NCBI RefSeq assembly: GCF_039555335.1
Contig: NC_092637.1
Location: forward strand, 6,530,038-6,594,037
Direction of reading: 5' to 3'
Length of the DNA: 64,000 bases
Source of the DNA: Amphiura filiformis
Lineage: Eukaryota; Echinodermata; Ophiuroidea; Amphilepidida; Amphiuridae
Part shown: piece by piece, positions 35,236 to 48,102 of the stretch
Numbering within the stretch: the first letter of the stretch is position 1
Layout: each line of letters starts with the position of its first letter
Translations under genes and position numbers: made by a program
The notes under the pieces: generated by a model
The model's input: only the letters and a program-made list of their open reading frames with translations
Told to the model about the DNA's origin: nothing
Databases searched by the model: none

Positions 35236-36274
35236 AGGTGCCTTCACACTGAAAACATTATTTCGTAAGTTCTACTAAATAAAAGTTAGTAAAAACGATG
35301 TCTCGTTCTACTAATTAGTGATTTGTAAGGCATGTTTAGCGATGCTATTATATTGGTTGGGTATGCCGAACAAGTCTGCTTTACCAATGAAACTGTTCGT
35401 GCGGCATACGCTTTACAATTTCAAACCTGCCGTACTAACGTTATAAGATCGTAAAAACGATGTCTCTTTCTACTAATCTTGGTTAGTTCGACAGGCTCAA
35501 CAAAGTTTAGAACTCGTTTGTCTGGTCGAACAAATCAATTGTACAAATGTGATATGCTAACAGGTAATATTTCAAGTTATTTCTCTCAAAATGAGCACTA
35601 AATATTGTATTGATGGTGTAAGCTTCTTTTCTGTATGATCAGAAATGCTGTGCCACATGTGCAGTGTGCAAAGTCACAACTGCGTCACATCGCATGTAAG
35701 CTTACAGCTTTAAGCTTACATGCGATGTGACACAGCATCATGACTTTTAGTCTTTATGACCACACTGTACATGTGGCACAGCATTTCTGATCATACAAAA
35801 AGAAGCTTAAACCATCAATACAATATCTAGTGCTCATTTTGAGGGAAATAACTTGAAATATTATCTGTTAGCATAGTTTTCCACTTTCAAGTTTGTCGCT
35901 GCACAACCGCTACTCGATCAGTCGTCTGCAAGCACGAGCACATGATCGAAACAGCGGGAATGTTTAAAACATTGTAAAACCACCAGAGATTTGTAAAACC
36001 AAATGGTACAACGAGTTCGTTAACGCCGCGATGACAGCGTTTACGAACCATCGATGCTGTACTAAATGTTGCATTGTCGTAGAACTTCCAAATCCAATTG
36101 GTAGGACCTACTCCACAACTATTATTCCTTCATTTACGAGTCTCGCATACGTCTGCTTAGTATACATATATCGTAAGACATCGTAAACCTGGTAGCATGC
36201 GCTCAAGCAGTTTATTTTACTAATTTAAATTAGTAGAACACAACGAAAAACAAGCTTTTGTTTTCAGTGCACCT
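35236..36274. mobile_element. ~1-kb foldback element hosting another
   Basis: The ends AGGTGCCTTCACACTGAAAA and TTTTCAGTGCACCT are inverse apart from a 5-nt difference, followed by TTCTACTAA and TTAGTAGAAC pairing. The interior has many TTCTACTAAT and TTCGAC words in both orientations. No ORF. It is interrupted by a second palindrome at 35552-35875. Confidence 0.75.
35552..35875. mobile_element. 324-bp near-perfect palindrome (nested)
   Basis: The arms meet at about 35708 and agree over about 155 bp: ATGCTAACAGGTAATATTTC against GAAATATTATCTGTTAGCAT, and ATGATCAGAAATGCTGTGCC against GGCACAGCATTTCTGATCAT. The central part is GCATGTAAGCTTACAG then TTTAAGCTTACATGC. It has essentially no loop. 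Confidence 0.9.
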
Positions 36275-36379
36275 GACCTTCATCATTGCAAAAAGTGGAA
36301 AGTGAAGTTCTGAAGTGCTGAGAAAGTTAGTCATTGTACGAGTTGTCTGAGTCAGTGCACAAGGTTGAACAACACAAAA

Positions 36380-36560
36380 TAAAAAGGAAATGGTAAGACT
36401 GCATGGGAAAAATGCAAATATTTAGGCACTCATCTGGACACATCAGATGATATAAGAGGAGAAAGAGACTGGCCATATGGCAGCAAATGGAGTGAAATAA
36501 ACAAAACAAGAGACCAAAGTGGTTTGAACATCTAACGAGACTACCCAAAAGAAGCAAATC
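36380..36560 (+). mobile_element. Possible LINE remnant
   Basis: The forward frame NANI/KYLGTHLDTSDDI-like (KCKYLGTHLDTSDDIRGE) resembles the RT 'F.YLG..L....DI..R' block. It is too short for a firm call. Confidence 0.35.
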
Positions 36561-36599
36561 AAGTCAAGTCAAGTTTTGATTGATCAAAGCAGATGACAA

Positions 36600-38239
36600 A
36601 AGCATTGATCTTTTGACCTCTGACCTAACTGCCAAGAGAGTTGTCATTGGCTGGGATGCCAAGTTGAGTGTAATTGATGATGATTATAGTTGACATTCAT
36701 GAAAATGAAAGATTTTGAAATAAAGGGTTCATCAGTTCCCTCATAATTGTTTTACCAAATTACCAAATTATTAATTATCATAAGCATTTTTGTCCACACA
36801 TTGTTTGGTCACAACGGCTCACGTAAGAAAAGTAGCAGTTTTGAAAGTTATACTTTGGTCTGACATAGTGTAGAATACATTCTGCATGCTTTGTGAGATT
36901 CAAATGTTCCAAACTTTGATGCAATGTTTGACATTGTGAATTGGACCATTAGCACGTAAAATTCATCATGCCTGGAACTTTTGCGTAACATGGAGGTAGC
37001 AGCCAGCTAAACATTACCACTTTGTTCTTATTGCTATAATATCAACTGATTGAGTGGCAATGACAAGCTGACATTCAGAGTGAAAGAATCATGTGAATTT
37101 AATGATCTTTAGCTTGTTTTCGTTGTTGAAACTGTTTCGCCGTTGTTCAGGACAGATTAACAACTCACGTCCGCCGCGACTGTGTGGTTTACTATGAGCT
37201 AAAGCTGGCCTCGCGAAGTTAACCATGCGGATTCATCATTGTTAATCGGTGATGAACAACAGTGAAACATGATTGAATCCCGCTTTAAATGTATAGTAAA
37301 CTAGAATTGGTATTCAAGCATTTTAGTATATTTGAAGTAGTTTGGAACATATTTTTGTTAGTTCCTACAACTGACATTAATATCAAAGCCATATTTGTAC
37401 AATCTTTTAAAATGAATTGGCTAATTTTTTTCAAACCTGATATTTCAGCAGAATTTGTAATGCTAATTGGATTTTGCCAATTTCATTGGACTAGTAGGAA
37501 AACAGCCCCTTTTTTGACATGAAAAATTATGGGTCAACCCCATAGAAAAGCATAAACTCAATTTTTCCAGGAAAATTTGTGATCAATTTTTTCAGGCCCC
37601 CCTTAGGAGGGTCAAAAATTTTCAGGGCCCCCCTTTTTGCATCAGGCCCCCCCCCTTACAAGTGTTTGTGAACGGTCCCTTACTTGAAATGACCTCTTCA
37701 AATGGGTCTGGTATTTATTCCTAGACATTACGATAAAGTCCACGTTATGTCAAGAAATGTCCAATTTCTTGACTTTTTTACTTGATTTTGTCTTGAATTT
37801 CCTGCAGAATTTAAGATTTAAGATTGAAGTCAAAAGTCAAGTAATCGACCGTTTCTTGGCAAAAAGGTGGATTTTCTGACTTGCTAGTGGTGGCAGCCAA
37901 AAAGTGCATCCCTTTGATATAATTGCAAATTCAAATTGAATAGCCAAGTATGTTCCGATCTATTAAAGTCAGTGGCGCACGTGTGCCATAGAATGATTCC
38001 TGATCATGCTGATCTTTCCATTTTGGAGGAGCATTTTGCATTGTCAAAACGTATCCTTTTACACGGCAAATGATGCTGCAACTTTTTGAATCAACCCAAA
38101 TGTCATTCACGCTTTAATTTCTCAGCGATTCCGATTTCTTTTTAAACATATGTGATATCATGTTGCAACTGACAAAAGTGTGGACTGTTTTAATGTGGTT
38201 GTTTTAAAAATACATATGGTTTTAACAAAAGTTGTTAAA
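36600..38239. other. No recognised gene
   Basis: Unassigned AT-rich sequence, with C-runs near 37595-37660. Confidence 0.4.
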
Positions 38240-38490
38240 GAAAAAGGTTTGTCTCAAAGCTTGCGCGCGCATTTGTAAAACCCAGAGATTTGAAAAAAAA
38301 AAAATTATGAAAAAAAAACCAAACATTTTTTAAACATTTTTCCGGAAAAACTTGGCGAAAATCAGACTATTTTTCTCAAAATACCATCAAAATACCGAGT
38401 CGGGAATAGTAATAATAATAATTTTAAAGAAAGAAATCACATTTGGCATTTGTTTTCAAACAACTTGTGAGCTTGGAGACAAACCTTTTT
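38240..38490. mobile_element. MITE, TIR AAAAAGGTTTGTCTC
   Basis: Left AAAAAGGTTTGTCTCAAAGC and right GCTTGGAGACAAACCTTTTT are inverses with one mismatch. It is the same family as 47591-47965 and probably 51375-51745. The interior has long A-runs. Confidence 0.8.
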
Positions 38491-40873
38491 GGGCGAAAAT
38501 CGCGAAGCAATTTTCGACCATATTGCGCTGGGTTTTGTACTACTTACTTCTTCACGGCATTTCAGAATAAAAATGAAATATTCGTGCTGTCTATGTAATC
38601 AGGAAACTACAGAGGCGATAGTGTCCATTTAAATTTGTCATTACTATACTTCATGTTGATATTCAAACAGTGCTATAAAGTTGTCTTACCAAGGAATATG
38701 TTTGTATTAAAAGAAATAATTGTTTTACAACTTCCATGAACTAGCATTACTTTTATGCAAATCAGAAAATTGCAACAGATATTTTCATTTCTCTCAGACT
38801 GAGCGGTATTGCCAGATTATACGCACAGTTGGGCTACATTAATAGCTTCATTATAGTTTTATTGATACTGGCAAAATACTTGCTTGCATGTGCTTGTTGT
38901 TTTACTATAGCGTATAGAATATGTTAATGATACTTGGCCTTCACTTGGCTCTGATGCTGATGTAACATCAGTAACGCCCTCACTCAGGCTTGCTGGTTTA
39001 ACGAGAATCCTTTAATCGGTGTAAATGAATAAGTGGAGCTAAAAGGCAAGGTACCATTCGAAGTAAATTATTATACATGTACCGTGCCAATTGGACTTTC
39101 TGAAGGGGGGGTAAGATGAGCTGTAAATCTGTGTATATACTAGATTGAGAGACCTGATACTGCTAATAGGCCTAATATCTGGGTAAACGTGGAAGTTAAC
39201 TAAAGAACGTCATTTATATTATGACACATTTAAAGCTATAAAGACAAAAATGACATGTGAAAATGTTATTCTGATGAAATTTATTGTTAGAACACAGAGA
39301 TAAAATAGCATTGAATTGTTAGAAGATTTATGCACTTCTCACAACACACGCAAGTCATTATCATGGTCATCATGATATCAGGTAAATTACACGATTTGAT
39401 CACGCACTTCTCAATTACAAAAACTTCACACTGTGGAGAGGACATACAACCATGCATGACTCATAGATGGATCGATATGAATATTTAGTAGGTACCGAGA
39501 TTACCCAATCAGCGCACAATGCCAGTAATTGATCACGCAGCAAGTACCACTGATAATGCACTACTGGTGGTTACATCATGCGTGATTTTCAGTGATAGAG
39601 CACGGTGGTTTCCGGTAAATGATAGACACCTAAATATGGTAATTTTGCAAACATCTATTGATTTTTATTGGTTGAAATTGCACATGTGTTGTTTTGTTTA
39701 AATGGCCTTTAAAATGAGACAAAATATTTGAGCATGGGAAAGGAATATAGCGGGTTCATTAAAAATATTGGTTCCCAGTGTTGCACAGTGGCTAGGTGAC
39801 CGTGTTATGGCTATATGTAATTACCAGTTGCTCGGGCTTAATATCAGTTGGAAGATGAGTTAGTAAAATAGTAATATTGCACAGTAATTTCTTATAAAAA
39901 TTTTAAATACACCTAGTTTTGAGAAGCTGAAGGGTAGAGGTAAAACCTGAATGTGGTGCTGAAGATATACCATAGAGCTAAGTGTGTTAAATCGGGTGAA
40001 GTTTTTGGGTCCCTATACGTGCTCTGTGTGTTGCTGTGTGAGTGGGCCAAACATGGCTGAGGCAATTAGTGGAAGATGTCCGCCTAGTTTTCGTAACATG
40101 ACTTGACTTTCACTTACCTGTGTTTTCATTGGTCAATAATCTAATGACATTCATATTTTGTTATGGATATGACTGATGCACATAAACTTATTTACATAAT
40201 AATGTCAACGTAATAACTACTGTGTTATGATGGTGCTTTTATGTTATCTCGATCTTTATAAGATTCTTTTTCCAGTATTATTAAAATTACAAAACTACAT
40301 TGCATGTGTCTGTAGTAATTATTTGTGTTTCTTTTGAACCACCTTTTGACAACAATTGCCTATCAAGAATTATGCAGTGTGTTTTTACTACATGCCCTAC
40401 TTGTCATTTGACAAACGTACAAACGTGCTTATTATGAACAATCCCATTTATAAAAACAGTTCAGTCGAATAAAATAACTACACCTTTATCTTGGCACTTC
40501 CTCAGTGGCTCGCCCTATTCCTTTTTAAAGGAATTTTTATTTGGCCTTATCTGAAAATATTGTTGCATTAATTACAGTTAGGCCTATTATCAACTTCAAC
40601 AACTAAAAAGATCAACTTTAGTATATAGATTTTTGAGATTATCACCATAATATGTGAAAGGTTTAGAAAGAATAGCTATAATCCGTTTCATTTAGCGTGT
40701 TTATATTGAGCACCTTGCATTTCCTCGCTTTCACCGTCACCCGCATTTTAATCCTCTCGCCTTCATCGAGTTGTTTCTACTGCGCTGTAAATGTAGGGTA
40801 ACAATTCAGTACCCACATATTTAGGGATATTTAAATCTAATACATGATTGGTCCCTAATCACAATCCCTTAAG
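38491..40873. other. No recognised gene
   Basis: No ORF, RNA gene or clear repeat is supported. A small GCTGATGTAACATCAG hairpin lies near 38956. Confidence 0.4.
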
Positions 40874-41185
40874 TCAGTATGCACAAAATAACTTTAAGAC
40901 CTGATCTAATTATGGAGGTTAGTTCTACGGAGAAGGAACTTTTTGGTACTTACATACCTTATTCCATATTATTGTTCTGTGGAGAAGTAACTTTTTGGTA
41001 TTTACATACCTTATTCCATATTATTTCTTGTTAAGGGCAAATACATGCAGTTTAATATCAAATGGCTACAGTTTTAATTTTTGGACTTGGTTAGAAAAGA
41101 AAAGATTAAAGGGATCCTTCCCCAAGTCTAACCTCCATAGTTTGTTCAGGTCTAAAGTAAGACTTATTTTGTGCATACGGACATT
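40874..41185. mobile_element. Foldback MITE
   Basis: Left AGTATGCACAAAATAACTTT ... TATGGAGGTTAG (40876-40923) and right CTAACCTCCATAG ... GACTTATTTTGTGCATAC (41129-41178) are inverse. A 53-bp tandem duplication (GGAGAAGGAACTTTTTGGTA unit, 40928-41033) occupies the interior. Confidence 0.75.
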
Positions 41186-41486
41186 AGGATTTATTTTAAA
41201 TCCTTGAAATTTAAGAGTATAAACCCTGTTCAATGCGCCTGACCGACCCAGATTTCACATTTTCTGGATTTTTTTTATTCAAGACAGTATTTTTTTTTGC
41301 CGAAACAAAACAAACACACAATTTGCATGCTCACAACTTCTATATATTTTGTACATTCCACTGTCAGCTATTCATTTTTTAAAGAGAAAATTAAAGGTAA
41401 AGTTAAAATTGTAGTTTTCTTAAATACAGTAATATTGTACAGATGGAATCAAATAAATCAAATAAGTGACTTTTATGAATGAGTTT

Positions 41487-41647
41487 AATGACTTTAATAA
41501 GGTTTTTAGGGTATTATGAAAATTAGAAACAATTTGCTTGGACCTTGGAATATCCTTCGGGCTGTGCCCATCGGGATATTCTTCGGTTCCAAAAGCAAAT
41601 TTTAGAGTTTTCATAATACCCGCAAAACAAATGATGCACAGTCATTA
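41487..41647. mobile_element. ~160-bp MITE
   Basis: AATGACTTTAATAAGG at the left and its inverse-like GATGCACAGTCATT at the right. The inner arms GGGTATTATGAAAATT and AGTTTTCATAATACCC pair well. The centre repeats GAATATCCTTCGG / GATATTCTTCGG. Confidence 0.75.
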
Positions 41648-42685
41648 ACGTCTAACATTGTTATAACATCTAAGTAATGAAACCCCAAATTTTATATATT
41701 ACATGTCCTATACTAATAAAATTGATACTAAGGTATAGCTGTAGGTATCTTCTATCCAGTGATACCAAAATAAGTACAAGCATTCCCCACATGATATTGC
41801 TGTGTTTTAATAATGTGAGTGCAATCCTGTGAAATTGGGAAATCATACGCAAAATATAGGCCAATATTGTTATTTTTGCTTTAAAATTCTTGAGTTTATG
41901 CTAAACATTACAGAGATGACTATTTTACTTATATAGCAAGTTAAGTCTACATAGCCTTAGGACAACCAGTACTTTCTACACAAAAGCCCCAAATCAAAAA
42001 TGTGTGCTATGGTTTACACATAGTTGAATGCGTATTCGACCTATCTCTGCGCAGTGGTAGAGACATTTTGGGTACAGCATAAAGCCGAATAGCTGTTAAA
42101 ACACGTTTTGAGGGATATATCGATTATTTCAGAAATTTTTAGAAGGACCAATGGAATGGTACCGAGATTTTCAAACGCCGTTTACTCGGAACAGCAATTT
42201 TGAGTATTCGGCACTCTGCCGTGTTCATAACGAGTTGGGAGTGAATTGTACAAAATAATGCATACATACTGAGATGTTGATGCGTCTAATGTAGGAGTCC
42301 CGAAGGTGGGCGTGCATTAAACCCATCACCATCTTCGTACAAGTGCATTGTTTCTTGATTGAGGTGTCATAATGCACAGAAATAAATTCCGCTTCTCTCA
42401 AATTTGGCATACAATCAACCGTTTTGGAATAATGGTAATTCATGGTGGGTAATTACTCTTTGGTAGATGTTTATATGATGACTTTTAACTGTAGATAGTA
42501 GATACGGCTACTATAATAGAAGTTCATTATGTAAAATCATGTTTCTCCACACATTTCTTGCTTCACATAATAGTACCATACCAAATAGGAAACAAAGCTT
42601 CAAAAAGTTTTCCTAAACATATCCATATTTGTATGTAAATGTTTCAAATGCTAACTATCAATATTGCTTGTGTTTATAAATGTTT

Positions 42686-42842
42686 TATGTAATAAAAATA
42701 TTCTTGTAAACTTGGCATAATATCCTATTGTGATTCTTATGTAATAAAAATATTCATGTAAACTTGGCATAATATCCTATTGTGATTCTTATGTAATAAA
42801 ATATTCTTGTAAACTTGGCATAATATCCTATTGTGATTCTTG
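42686..42842. repeat. 52-bp tandem repeat, three copies
   Basis: TATGTAATAAAAATATTCTT through ATATCCTATTGTGATTCT is repeated three times with one or two differences. Confidence 0.95.
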
Positions 42843-42879
42843 TCTCGTACGGTGTTGCCTCCAATTTGGAATAATATGC

Positions 42880-44553
42880 ATTTAATATGCATTAAATATG
42901 GATAGGTTATCTTCAGTGTTTGAAAAATAAAACAATAATGCAGATTTCTAGGCCCAGTTGGCATAGTTATGTTAATTTCTGCTCATTTTAATGCTTAATT
43001 TTTTATTAAATTTTATGCCGATTTTTAGTAATTCGTATGCGTACACCATTCGTATGCAGATTTCTAGGCCCATAATTTTATAAATTTATGCATGAGTGTG
43101 CCAATTTTTGCTCATTTTAATGGTTAATTTAATAATAATAAGCCGATTTTGAATAATTTTGTATGCGTACACCATTCGTATTCAGATTTATTGGCCCTTA
43201 ATTATGTAAATTGATCCATAATTCTGTAAATTTTATCCATAAACATTTAATTTGTACATCATTCATACAGATTTCTATCCCCATAAGTAAATTTATGCAT
43301 GACTATGCTCATTTCTGCTCATTTTAATGCTTAATTTTAATTGAAATTTTAGGCTGATTTTTAATAATTTGTATGCATACATTCATATACAAATTTCTAT
43401 CCCCATAATTATGTAAATGTATGCACAATTATGCAAATTTCTGCTCATTTAAATGGTTAATTAAATTGAAATTTTAGGCCGATTTGAATAATTTTGTAAA
43501 GTACACCATTCATATTCAGATTTATTGGCCCTTAATTATGTAAATTGATCCATAATTCTGTAAATTTTATCCATAAACATTTAATTTGTACATCATTCAT
43601 ACAGATTTCTATCCCCATAAGTAAATTTATGCATGATTATGCTAATTTCTGCTCATTTTAATGCTTAATTTTAATTGAAATATTAGGCTGATTTTTAATA
43701 ATTTGTATGCATACATCATTCATATACAAATTTCTATCCCCATAATTATGTAAATGTATGCACAATTATGCAAATTTCTGCTCATTTAAATGGTTAATTA
43801 AATTGAAATTTTAGGCCGATTTGAATAATTTTGTGTGCGTACACCATTCATATTCAGATTTATTGGCCCTTAATTATGTAAATTGATCCATAATTCTGTA
43901 AATTTTATCCATTAACATTTAATTTGTACATCATTCATACAGATTTCTATCCCCATAAGTAAATTTATGCATGATTATGCTAATTTCTGCTCATTTTAAT
44001 GCTTAATTTTAATTGAAATTTTAGGCTGATTTTTAATAATTTGTATGCATACATCATTCATATACAAATTTCTATCCCCATAATTATGTAAATGTATGCA
44101 CAATTATGCAAATTTCTGCTCATTTAAATGGTTAATTAAATTGAAATTTTAGGCCGATTTGAATAATTTTGTGTGCGTACACCATTCATATGCAGATTTC
44201 TAGGCCCATAATTATGTAAATTTATGCATGAGTATGCTTATTTCTGTTTATTTTAATTGAAAATTGAATAATTTTTATGCATATATCATTCATACAGATT
44301 TCTATCCCCATAACTATGTAAATTTATGCACAATTATGCAAATTTGTACATGATTATGCCAATTTCTACTCATTTTAATGCTTAATCTTCAATTGAAATT
44401 TTGGGGTGATTTTTAGAAATGTAAATTTATGCACAATTTGTACATCATTTCTGCTCATTTTAGTAGTTAATTGAAATTTTAGGCCGATTTGGAATAATTT
44501 TGTATGTGTACATCATATGCAGATTTCTAGGACAATAATTATGTAAATTTATC
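42880..44553. repeat. AT-rich satellite with higher-order structure
   Basis: Basic monomers of about 110 bp share ATTTCTGCTCATTT, AATTGAAATTTTAGGC and ATTTCTATCCCCATAA. The marker TTGGCCCTTAATTATGTAAA recurs at 43191, 43523 and 43863, giving a higher-order period of 332-340 bp (about three monomers). Higher-order copies are much more alike than monomers within one copy. The edges are more diverged. Confidence 0.85.
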
Positions 44554-45184
44554 TTAAAGGGGCATTTCGTGATCCACAGCCTCATCCCCCCACTTTTCTC
44601 AAAAAAAGTTGAGATTTTTATATCACTGGAAACCTCTGGCAGGGCTTCAACTGGCCCTATATTTCCTATATTTTTGAACTTTTCCTATATTTCCCTATAT
44701 AGTTGCAAAATGCCCTATAATTCCTATATTTCTTTTATCAAAATGTACGTATATGTTTTAACATGCACTGATTTGACCAAATCATTCTTTCTGCTTTATA
44801 ATATTGTGTCCCAATGAAGACAACTGAGCATGTGCTCTTTTGTACTTTGGCTATTTATGAAATATTTAATTGATATGAAGCTTTGAAACACCACATAACT
44901 TGGTATATAGATGGAGAAATATAATTTACTGATATTTTATTTTAAAAATCACTATGATTTTAATTGACTTCCCATCAAATCCTTATTCAGTTTGTGTGTC
45001 TTGTCAAGAATACACACAATTTGATTGGTTTCAGCTATTCATTATGACACAACACACAATGCGCACACTGCCACACAATGGAGGCATGCTTGTAGATCTT
45101 CAATGATTGCATGATAATGTGTTCGCATAATGTAAGTGTGCGAACTATAAGAACATGTTTCAGCAGCTTAGATGTAGGCAGATT

Positions 45185-45775
45185 TGGTGAGTTAGTTCAT
45201 GTCCACATTGTCCATCTGTGATCGTGTTGGTGAGCATCTGGTTGTGGCAGGAATAGTCATTATGGACAAACTGAGCTGCACACCTCTGAATTTAATTGTC
45301 ATGGGTGTCAATATTGTTTCTCTGGTGAGGATCCCATTATTGTCTGACAATATTCCAACAATTGACAGACAAGTGCTTTTTACTCCATCTCCTTTGTTGA
45401 CTTGTCATAAGAGGATACGTTTCTTTGAAGAAGTCCCAAAGTTCTGTTTGCTTTTATGGTGATCTGATTTATGTGTCTGTTCCAGGTAAGGGTAATAATC
45501 AACTTCGTCAAGCAGACCATATTATACTTGTTGCTCTGGTTTACAATTTGCTTGTTTTTATGAGTGACTCTCATTAAAAAGCATTTGGAGTGATTGAAAC
45601 CCATTTTCCAATTGGTTTTCCAGTTGCACACTAATATGGTTTATTTCATTTTGAAGAATCCTGAAATCTTCCCAGATTTGATTTCTTGATACATAATGCA
45701 GTCATTGGCAAATAATCTCTCTATCGAAGATTGTCAGGCATAAAACCAAATAGTCGTACTGCACTTCCATTATAC
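45185..45775 (-). mobile_element. LINE RT fragment inside the hAT-like element
   Basis: Minus-strand reading: LFADDCIMYQEI (motif C, near 45690-45730), MGFNHSKCFLMRVTHKNK, LTWNRHINQITIKANRTLG, LLQRNVSSYDKSTKEMEY and ALVCQLLEYC. This is the CR1/L2/Jockey-like 'W.M.FN..KC / W..HI..I..KAN..LG' series. Frame breaks are present. Confidence 0.75.
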
Positions 45776-45805
45776 ATTAAGGTATGATTTGAAGATAGAT
45801 AGATA

Positions 45806-46168
45806 GAAGGCATAGATCCCGGGGGGGGAGGGAGTGGGGGTAAATCTTCCAATATTTTGCGGGGGTGAGGATGGTCCATTCAATCATCCCCCCAATGTTG
45901 ACACCCCGGGGTTGACACCTGTATGTGGGTTTCTGACCAAATTAACCTCATATTTGGCCATTTTAGCCCCAAACGTGCCAATTTTGTGTGCGCTTCACAC
46001 GAATATTCCACTTTTGCACCATATTTCATCATTTTATAGCTTCAATATTTTTGGGCGCCCCATTTGTACCATAAACTTATTTGGTTGCCAAAAGGTACTG
46101 GATTCACTATACTTCAAGAAGTTTTTCCAACCCCATCCCCCCATGTCAAAAAGAAATCTACGCCACTG
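45806..46168. mobile_element. Possible Tip100-type hAT MITE
   Basis: The right end reads GAAATCTACGCCACTGG, i.e. CAGTGGCGTAGATTTC reversed, a common hAT terminus. The left end GGCATAGATCCCGG is a decayed counterpart. The G-rich and C-rich subterminal runs fit. A lone left-type end (GTGGCGTAGCGTGGG) is also seen near 50091. Confidence 0.45.
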
Positions 46169-46465
46169 GAAGATACTGTGCAGCAAATTTATGTATCATT
46201 CCATACATCAATTTTACTGAAGTCATGTTTCTTCTACATTTTTGTCTTACATATGTACCAGTGTAAGGTCTTACTTTTGTGTGAAACAAAAACAATTTTA
46301 TCAAAATTTATCCCCAATTCATTGCACATGATCATAGGCTTTCTGAGTGGTGGATAGGAATGGCTGAGGGGAAATGGAGGAGGCCATTACCTGCAAATTA
46401 TGCGGGCCCGCTCTAGTAAGAAGAAACTGCTAAATACAGTAAATATTGTACAGTTTGTGTAAAAA

Positions 46466-46771
46466 ACGCTGACGAAGTGACGTAATTAATTGGATTAACT
46501 ACCATAGCAGTAGGTGAAAACAATTTTGAATATATTGCGCTGCACTACAAGCAGGTTGCACTTAACTCATCACCTGTGTACGTCTGCAATCATAGATTGA
46601 ATACAATACTGGTCTTTTCAAAGATACTGATCTTACAGGTGCGAGTGATCAGCATTATATGGTTCAATGCGGTACTGTGTGAACGTACCAGTGCAGCGCG
46701 GTATATTCAAAAACTGTTTTCACCTATTGCTATGGTAGTTTATCTGATTATTACATAACTTTGCCAGCGTC
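46466..46771. mobile_element. Foldback MITE, ~80-bp arms
   Basis: ACGCTGACGAAGTGACGTAA and AACTACCATAGCAGTAGGTG on the left pair with CACCTATTGCTATGGTAGTT and TTACATAACTTTGCCAGCGT on the right. It abuts the next MITE. Confidence 0.8.
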
Positions 46772-46778
46772 TATTTAA

Positions 46779-47115
46779 AGGGGCATTTCGTGATCAACAG
46801 TCTCATCCCCCACTTTTCTCAAAAAAAGTTGAGATTTTTATATCACTGGAAACCTCTGGCTACATAATGTTTATGTACAAAATATTTCTTGCAGATTAAT
46901 TTGTTTTGCAAAGATATCGTGAAATTTTAATTTCGTTCTGGTGCACCAGAACGAAATTACAACGCATTGTCTATGGAACAGTGTAATACACATAATCATG
47001 CATAACTCGCAAACGCAAAATCGGAATCAACTGAAATTTTGGGAATAGGCTTTTTTCGTGGATATGTACTGAAATATGTCATAAAAAGAGGATGCTAGGA
47101 TCACGAAACACTCCT
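46779..47115. mobile_element. Complete TTAA MITE
   Basis: TTAA at 46775-46778 and 47116-47119. Termini AGGGGCATTTCGTGATC and GATCACGAAACACTCCT. The centre has a perfect 28-bp palindrome built on ATTTCGTTCTGGTG. It is the same family as the element it sits inside (44558-47518). Confidence 0.9.
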
Positions 47116-47590
47116 TTAAATATCCATCATTTAATTGTCCTATATTTTAACTATATTTTTCCTAAAATATTCCTATATTATCCCTATATTTTTTCCCAAA
47201 ATGGTCCTATATTATCCCTATATTTTTGCAAGAGTTGGGTTGAAGCCCTGCTCTGGCTACATCATGTTTATGTACAAAATATTTCTTGCAGATTAATTCG
47301 TTTAGCAAAGATATTGTGAAATTTGAATTTCGTTCTGGTGCACCAGAACGAAATTACAACGCATTGTCTATGGAGCAGTGTAATACACATAGTCATGCAT
47401 AACTCGCGAACGCAAACTCGGAAGCAACTGAAATTTTGGGAATAGGTTTTTTTCGTGGATATCTAATGAAAAATGACATAAATAGAGGAAGAGGATGCTA
47501 GGATCACGAAATACTCCTTTAAGCTTAAGGAACCCTTAAAAGGCTTTCTTGAGCTTAAGGTTGTACAACGATTCAAATGTTCTTTAGCTA

Positions 47591-47965
47591 AGGCCAAATT
47601 AAAAAAAAGGTTTGTCTCAAAGTTCCCGCTCGCATTAGTTTATTTTATTTTCAGTCACCCGCATTAGTAAAAAAAAAAAAAAATTGTTCTTTTCATTTAT
47701 TTTTCTTCAGAAAAAGTGTAAAAAATACGATCGAATTGCCGTTTTTACAATTTCATACCCCTGCTATTAGATTGCTTCACTTCAATACAATAGCAGCATC
47801 ACTTTATTGTTCAATACAACACTTCATACAGTAGAATATGGACTTAAGTTTTTTCACATTCAAAAAAAATCTTCGGTAAAAAAATTTTAAAAATAAAAAC
47901 GCATTTTGCATTAATTTTTCAGAATTGGAGAGCTTTGAGACTAACCTTTCTTTTTATTTGGCCTA
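47591..47965. mobile_element. MITE, same family as 38240-38490
   Basis: AAGGTTTGTCTCAAAG at the left and CTTTGAGACTAACCTT at the right, with outer GGCCAAAT/ATTTGGCC extending the inverted ends. It lies in a region rich in GAACCTTTNAAGGGTTC words (47523-48100). Confidence 0.75.
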
Positions 47966-48102
47966 AGATAAAATATACAGCTTGAAGAACCTTTATGGAA
48001 CCCTATAGTAAAGAACCTTTCAAGGGTTCTCAGTAGAACAGAAAAATACAGTTCCTTAGCCAAAGAAAATTGATTTTAGAACCAAAAGGGTTAAGAAACC
48101 TT

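Larger units (their letters stand above)
44640..47250. mobile_element. hAT-like 2.6-kb element without intact transposase
   Basis: The termini CAGGGCTTCAAC and GTTGAAGCCCTG are exact inverses. CTCTGG flanks both sides (44634-44639, 47251-47256), shorter than the usual 8 bp. CCCTATATTTTCC-like words cluster just inside both ends (44655-44735 and 47138-47235), as do subterminal repeats in hAT elements. The interior is a patchwork of other elements; no transposase frame was found. Confidence 0.75.
44558..47518. mobile_element. TTAA MITE split by a hAT-like element
   Basis: The left arm 44558-44639 and right part 47251-47518 together equal the complete relative at 46779-47115. TTAA flanks both outer ends (44554-44557 and 47519-47522). 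The termini are AGGGGCATTTCGTGATC and GATCACGAAATACTCCT. A TTAA target is typical of piggyBac-like transposition. Confidence 0.85.

Noticed and set aside
42225-42964. Short minus-strand ORFs near the 52-bp repeat
   Set aside because: Low-complexity translation of AT-rich tandem repeats.
45834-46220. 128-codon plus-strand ORF
   Set aside because: Overlaps a probable MITE with C-rich runs and overlaps other open frames. No protein signature.
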